Of a stretch of DNA of 9,634 nt, positions 6,212 through 9,634 are shown piece after piece. The position numbers and the translations under genes were made by a program. The first letter of the stretch is position 1; every line of letters starts with the position of its first letter. This stretch comes from Oscillospiraceae bacterium. GTDB taxonomy: Bacteria > Bacillota > Clostridia > Oscillospirales > UBA644. The DNA is taken from assembly GCA_015067385.1 (NCBI GenBank), contig SVMP01000079.1, positions 1 to 9,634 on the forward strand, read 5' to 3'. Under the pieces are notes generated by a model. It saw only the letters and a program-made list of their open reading frames with translations, was not told the origin of the DNA and did not search any database.

Positions 6212-7363
6212 ATGGCAACCAATCGTGACTACTACGAGGTTCTCGGTGTTGACAAGAACGCAAGTGACGACGAAATAAAAAAAGCGTACCGAAAGCTTGC
6301 AAAACAGTATCATCCCGACCTTAACCCCAATAATAAAGAAGAAGCTGAACAGAAATTCAAAGAAGTCGGGGAAGCGTATTCCGTTCTTTCCGATGCTGAA
6401 AAGAAAGCCCGTTATGACCAGTTCGGACACGCAGGCGTAGACCCGAGCTACGGTGGCGGTCCCGGCGGCGGAGTTTCTTATTCGAACATTGACTTCGGAG
6501 ATCTCGGCGACATATTCGGCAGTTTCTTTGGCGGCGGAGCTTCGACATCTCAAAGAAGACGCTCAAATATTGTGCCCGGCGAAGATGTTACGGTATCTGT
6601 TACCGTTGATTTTCTTGAAGCTGTTTTCGGATGTACAAAATCCGTAAATGTAAGAAGACTTGTAACATGTTCCGACTGTAACGGTACCGGGGCTGCGGCA
6701 GGTTCTTCTCCCGAAACATGTCAGACCTGTAAAGGTACAGGACGTATCCGTCAGGTAACACAGACCATGTTCGGCAGTATGCAGACGGAAAGAGTATGTT
6801 CTGCGTGCGGCGGCAGCGGCAAGATAATCAAAAACCCGTGTAAGACATGTAACGGAAACGGTCAGACAAGAAAATCATTCACCGAAGACATTAAAATCCC
6901 GGCAGGTATCAACAACGGACAGACTGTACAGATCAGAGGCAAGGGCGGCGCAGGTAAAAACGGCGGCTCCGACGGTAATCTTAACGTCAGAGTAAGCGTA
7001 AATCCGCACCCGATCTTTGAAAGACGTGAATTTGATATTTATGTAGATATTCCCATCACACTCATTCAGGCGTGCCTGGGTTGTTCGATAGATATTCCGA
7101 CTGTTGACGGTCAGACGATAAAACACAAGATCCCCGAAGGTATTCAGTCCGGTACTGTTTACAATTTCAAGGGCAGAGGTGTTCCGTACATAAACTCAAA
7201 GGGCAGAGGCGATATGTACGTCAAAATAATCGTTGAGATCCCCAAAGGACTTTCTTCCAAGCAGAAAGATCTTCTCGAAGAGTTCGATAAGCTCAATAAA
7301 AAGAACTATGAGCGTTCTGAAGGCTTCTGGGAAAAAGTTAAAAATATGTTTACTCAAAAATAG
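6212..7363 (+). CDS. dnaJ: Chaperone protein DnaJ (type I Hsp40)
   Basis: Delivers unfolded clients to DnaK and stimulates its ATPase. The 383-residue length is normal. The J domain (about 5-70) has DYYEVLGVDKNASDDEIKKA (6-25) and the essential HPD at 34-36. A short Gly/Phe region (about 75-110) has GGGPGGG and FGSFFGGG. Four CxxCxGxG zinc repeats follow: Cys153/156, 170/173, 196/199 and 210/213, complete for two zinc ions. The C-terminal beta domains include IKIPAGINNGQTVQIRGKGG and GDMYVKI. It is therefore type I DnaJ, not CbpA-like. The ATG at 6212 lies only 4 bases after GAGGG (6203-6207), a tight spacing. The gene lies 77 bases from dnaK across a hairpin and is last in the operon, before a strong terminator. 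Confidence 0.98.
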   Translation: MATNRDYYEVLGVDKNASDDEIKKAYRKLAKQYHPDLNPNNKEEAEQKFKEVGEAYSVLSDAEKKARYDQFGHAGVDPSYGGGPGGGVSYSNIDFGDLGDIFGSFFGGGASTSQRRRSNIVPGEDVTVSVTVDFLEAVFGCTKSVNVRRLVTCSDCNGTGAAAGSSPETCQTCKGTGRIRQVTQTMFGSMQTERVCSACGGSGKIIKNPCKTCNGNGQTRKSFTEDIKIPAGINNGQTVQIRGKGGAGKNGGSDGNLNVRVSVNPHPIFERREFDIYVDIPITLIQACLGCSIDIPTVDGQTIKHKIPEGIQSGTVYNFKGRGVPYINSKGRGDMYVKIIVEIPKGLSSKQKDLLEEFDKLNKKNYERSEGFWEKVKNMFTQK

Positions 7364-7367
7364 ACCG

Positions 7368-7406
7368 AAAGCTCTTCGTTTCCGAAAGGAGACGGAGAGT
7401 TTTTTT
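7368..7406 (+). terminator. Rho-independent terminator of the heat-shock operon
   Basis: CTCTTCGTTTCC (7372-7383) pairs with GGAGACGGAGAG (7388-7399) over 12 pairs (two G-U) with a GAAA tetraloop (7384-7387). Seven T follow (7400-7406), and an AAA run precedes the stem (7368-7370). This is a textbook intrinsic terminator, beginning four bases after the dnaJ stop codon. Confidence 0.95.
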
Positions 7407-7411
7407 AACAC

Positions 7412-7440
7412 TTGACAATATGCGAAAAAAATGTTATTAT
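7412..7440 (+). promoter_or_regulatory. Sigma-A promoter of the dus-sigma-anti-sigma unit
   Basis: A perfect -35 TTGACA (7412-7417), a 17-base spacer and the -10 TATTAT (7435-7440) preceded by an extended TGn (TGT at 7432-7434) make a strong housekeeping promoter. It begins 5 bases after the terminator T tract. Transcription should start near 7446-7448, giving a leader of about 30 bases. A TATAAT at 7443-7448 is too far from this -35 (25 bases) to be its partner. Confidence 0.9.
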
Positions 7441-7477
7441 GATATAATAAAAACACTTTAACGAACACAGAACAACA

Positions 7478-8431
7478 ATGGACATCAAACTTTATCTTGC
7501 CCCCCTTGCGGGAATTACAGACTCCCCTTTTCGCCGTCTTTGCAGAAAATACGGCGCCGATGTTGTATGCACGGAAATGATAAGTTCAAGGGGTATTTTT
7601 TATAAAGACAAAAAAACAGCTGAACTGCTCGCTTACACCGAAGATGAGCAGCCTATCGGCATACAGCTTTTCGGAAACGAGCCGGATATCATGGCATATG
7701 CGGCAAAAGTTGTCGAAGAAAGAAGACCTGCCTTCATAGATATAAACATGGGATGCCCGATGCCGAAAATCGTAAATAACGGCGACGGATGTGCTCTGAT
7801 GAAAAACCCCGTGTTAGCGGGAAAAGTTATTGAAGCGACCGTAAAAGCCGTTAAATGTCCCGTAACCGTAAAATTCAGAGCAGGCTATACAGCCGAAACG
7901 ATCAATGCCGTTGAATTTGCAAAAGTTGCCGAAGAAAGCGGAGCAACGCTCATAACGGTTCATCCGAGAACACGTGAACAGCTCTATTCGGGAACAGCCG
8001 ACAGAAACATAATAACGCAGGTAAAACAAGCTGTAAAAATACCGGTTATCGGCAACGGCGATATCTTTACACCTGAATCCGCAGGCGAGATGTTAAAGCA
8101 GACAGGATGCGACGGCCTCATGATAGCAAGAGGTTCACAAGGCAATCCGTTCATTTTCAAATACATAAAAGAATATTTTGAAACAGGGACATATACAATT
8201 ATCCCTGATGAAGAACGTCTCAGTGAAGCGCTGTGGCAAGTACGCGAAATGTGCAAAGAAAAGCCCGAAAGAATAGCAATAGCGGAAGCAAGAAAACATC
8301 TCGCATGGTATATAAAGGGGCTTCGAGGCTCAGCAAAAGTCAGAAATGAAATAATGAAAACACAAACATACGAACAAACAGAACACATCATCTCAGAGTA
8401 TTTGGCAGAAAGCAGGTGTTGTCTTGACTGA
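7478..8431 (+). CDS. dusB: tRNA-dihydrouridine synthase, DusB/NifR3 type
   Basis: Flavin enzyme that reduces specific uridines in tRNA to dihydrouridine using FMN and NADPH. The 317 residues are typical. The TIM barrel (about 1-240) begins LAPLAGITDSPFRRLCRKYG (7-26), with TEMISSRG at 32-39. The active-site motif DINMGCPMPKIVNNGDGCAL (88-107) holds the catalytic Cys93, which protonates the uracil ring. Lys132 and His162 are the expected FMN/tRNA-contacting residues, and IGNGDI (191-196) and ARGSQGNP (217-224) bind the FMN phosphate. A helical tRNA-binding domain follows, containing HLAWYIKGLRGSAKVRNEI (274-292), a conserved DusB trait. No Shine-Dalgarno precedes the ATG; the leader is A/C-rich (ACACAGAACAACA). 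The upstream frame offers no better start. Its last 8 bases overlap the sigma gene. The subclass is the usual call for clostridia; which tRNA position it modifies is not visible here. Confidence 0.93.
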   Translation: MDIKLYLAPLAGITDSPFRRLCRKYGADVVCTEMISSRGIFYKDKKTAELLAYTEDEQPIGIQLFGNEPDIMAYAAKVVEERRPAFIDINMGCPMPKIVNNGDGCALMKNPVLAGKVIEATVKAVKCPVTVKFRAGYTAETINAVEFAKVAEESGATLITVHPRTREQLYSGTADRNIITQVKQAVKIPVIGNGDIFTPESAGEMLKQTGCDGLMIARGSQGNPFIFKYIKEYFETGTYTIIPDEERLSEALWQVREMCKEKPERIAIAEARKHLAWYIKGLRGSAKVRNEIMKTQTYEQTEHIISEYLAESRCCLD

Positions 8432-8984
8432 TAATCTCGAAAAGCTGAAAAAAGGCGATGAAAAAGCCTTTGAAGCTTTTATAAACGAACATCAAGCGAG
8501 AGTTTACAGGATAGCGTTATCCCTTGTTAAAAATCCTCAGGATGCAGAGGATATAGCGCAGGAAACTTTCGTAAAAGTATATATGTCAATATCTTCTTTT
8601 AACGGTCAATCCGCAATAACGACGTGGATGTACAGAATAGTATATAATCTGTCCGTTGATTTCTTAAAAAAACACGGTAAACGTGCAAAAATAACAAAAA
8701 CATTAGACGATTCCGAAGACCCGGAACTTCTGAACCTTTCCGACGAAACTTTTATTCCCGAAGAGGCTTTTGAGAAAAAACAGATACGTCAGGACCTATA
8801 CGAAGCATTGAAAACCCTTCCCGACGAACAGCGTGAACTTATTGAATTAAAAGACATTCACGGTTTTTCGTATGAAGAGATAGTTTCAATGACTTCACTC
8901 AAAGAAGGAACCCTGAAATCCAGACTGAACAGAGGACGTCTCGCTTTAAAAAATTATTTATCAAAAAAATGGAACATTGAGTGA
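8424..8984 (+). CDS. ECF-type RNA polymerase sigma factor (sigma-70 family)
   Basis: Small sigma factor (186 residues) with only regions 2 and 4. Region 2 (about 20-87) contains VKNPQDAEDIAQETFVKVY (35-53), the core-binding helix, and TTWMYRIVYNLSVDFLKK (66-83), the -10 recognition segment. Region 4 (about 124-178) contains TLPDEQRELIELKDIHGFSY (131-150) and the helix-turn-helix EEIVSMTSLKEGTLKSRLNR (151-170), which reads the -35. The start is TTG at 8424, with AGGTG (8414-8418) five bases upstream. The first ATG is codon 54, too late to keep region 2. The gene overlaps the dus end by 8 bases, so translation is probably coupled. The next gene encodes a probable anti-sigma factor, so activity is likely controlled by sequestration at the membrane. 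The ECF group and stimulus cannot be assigned from sequence alone. Confidence 0.93.
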   Translation: MTDNLEKLKKGDEKAFEAFINEHQARVYRIALSLVKNPQDAEDIAQETFVKVYMSISSFNGQSAITTWMYRIVYNLSVDFLKKHGKRAKITKTLDDSEDPELLNLSDETFIPEEAFEKKQIRQDLYEALKTLPDEQRELIELKDIHGFSYEEIVSMTSLKEGTLKSRLNRGRLALKNYLSKKWNIE

Positions 8985-9030
8985 GAAAATCCGTCTAACA
9001 TATCAGAAGCAATATTGAAAGGAATTTATA

Positions 9031-9634
9031 GTGGAAAATAATAAAGATATTTTCTTCGACATAAATTTAATTAACGATATAATTGACGGTCTTGCGGATG
9101 AAAAGACCAAAGAAATTTTTTTCGAACATATTAAAGAGTGTTCGAAATGTCGAAGAATGTACGAAGAAGCTCAAAAAATACGAGCAATAATGAAAGAAGA
9201 CGGTTTTCTTCCCGAAGCAGCAGATCTTCCGAGCCCGGATTTTACATCAAAAACAATGGCGAAGATTCGCGCCGCAAAGAAACCGACTATTATCAGAATC
9301 ATCAATCATCCCGCATTTAAAACCGTTACAGCAGCTGCTGCCTGTCTTGTAATAGCCCTTTTTGTATTCAGATCCGACCTTTTCGGAAAGATCGAAGGTG
9401 CTAACGACCTTGCAAACGATATGATCGCAGATCAACAGAATACTGTTAAAACATATGCAGGCGAAGAAGAATTCGACGAAGCTGTTCCCGAAAACGGATA
9501 CACACTTTATTCTGCAACTACCGACAGCGGTGCTGACGATAGTTCCGACTCCATGATGTACAGTGCAGGAGCAGGTACAGCCGCCCCAGCCCCCAAATCA
9601 GAAACAACTTCAACAACAATGGACATCGACGTTG
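9031..9634 (+). CDS. Probable membrane-bound zinc-finger anti-sigma factor (partial, 3' end outside window)
   Basis: Open for 201 codons from GTG at 9031 to the window edge. AAAGGAA (9018-9024) lies 6 bases before the start, and the sigma gene ends 46 bases upstream. Residues 10-45 resemble the anti-sigma zinc-finger domain: an INDIIDGLADE segment (14-24), then His33-x3-Cys37-x2-Cys40 (HIKECSKC). One hydrophobic span at about 96-113 (FKTVTAAAACLVIALFVF) is the single membrane segment. The N-terminus is therefore cytoplasmic, where it would bind the sigma factor. The remainder (114 onward) would lie outside; it is acidic, rich in Ser, Thr, Ala and Asp, and includes a Pro/Ala stretch (GTAAPAPK). 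The usual first zinc ligand, about 12 residues before the DG, is Ile here. The assignment rests on the H-x3-C-x2-C motif, membrane topology and gene order. Not recognised as a named family member beyond that. Confidence 0.82.
   Translation, partial: MENNKDIFFDINLINDIIDGLADEKTKEIFFEHIKECSKCRRMYEEAQKIRAIMKEDGFLPEAADLPSPDFTSKTMAKIRAAKKPTIIRIINHPAFKTVTAAAACLVIALFVFRSDLFGKIEGANDLANDMIADQQNTVKTYAGEEEFDEAVPENGYTLYSATTDSGADDSSDSMMYSAGAGTAAPAPKSETTSTTMDIDV

Noticed and set aside
7443..7448. Perfect TATAAT as an alternative -10 for dus
   Set aside because: It would be 25 bases from the TTGACA and has no other -35; the TATTAT at 7435-7440 with 17-base spacing and TGn fits much better.
7471..9627. Identical 16-base string AACAACAATGGACATC at 7471-7486 (dus start) and 9612-9627 (anti-sigma gene)
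   Set aside because: Only two copies, one of them internal to a coding region with simple CAACAACA composition and no flanking similarity; likely chance or codon bias, not a mobile or regulatory repeat.

Overview
The window looks like ordinary chromosomal DNA from a low-to-moderate GC member of the Clostridia (Bacillota), plausibly an Oscillospiraceae/Ruminococcaceae-type gut anaerobe. The reasons are the hrcA-grpE-dnaK-dnaJ order under a CIRCE operator, a DnaK ATPase domain lacking the roughly 25-residue insertion of Gram-negative DnaK, strong AGGAGG-type ribosome binding sites, AT-rich consensus sigma-A promoters, and a bacterial OGG1-type glycosylase of the kind common in clostridia. The lineage is an inference from these traits; I could not search databases.

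Layout. At the left edge a minus-strand gene (1-595, cut by the window edge) encodes an ATP-grasp-like protein. Divergent from it is a two-gene unit: an OGG1-type 8-oxoguanine DNA glycosylase/lyase (about 671-1525), whose start codon cannot be a standard one, coupled by an ATGA overlap to a membrane-anchored alpha/beta hydrolase (1522-2487). A hairpin spans the hydrolase stop codon. Then comes the class I heat-shock operon: an extended -10 promoter, a perfect CIRCE operator (2604-2630), hrcA (2680-3693), grpE (3726-4250), dnaK (4305-6134), a 17-bp intercistronic hairpin (6149-6187) and dnaJ (6212-7363). It closes with a textbook rho-independent terminator (7368-7406). Five bases further on, a new promoter drives a DusB-type tRNA dihydrouridine synthase (7478-8431). 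The dus gene overlaps an ECF sigma factor (8424-8984, TTG start), which is followed by its probable membrane-spanning zinc-finger anti-sigma factor (9031 to the right edge, incomplete).

How the genes work together. HrcA represses its own operon through CIRCE. DnaK, with its nucleotide exchange factor GrpE and co-chaperone DnaJ, refolds proteins, and in this family GroEL activity sets HrcA activity. The sigma/anti-sigma pair looks like a separate envelope-stress switch that shares a transcript with the tRNA modification gene. The glycosylase/hydrolase pair is joined translationally but has no obvious shared function.

No mobile element, CRISPR array, rRNA or tRNA was seen, and no gene-free stretch exceeds 300 bases. 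The longest is 2488-2679, which holds the hrcA promoter and CIRCE. I found no convincing evidence of an undescribed multi-gene system. The points most worth a second look are the missing canonical start of the glycosylase gene, the long dnaK-dnaJ hairpin, the Shine-Dalgarno-less dus leader, and the anti-sigma factor with only three recognisable zinc ligands.
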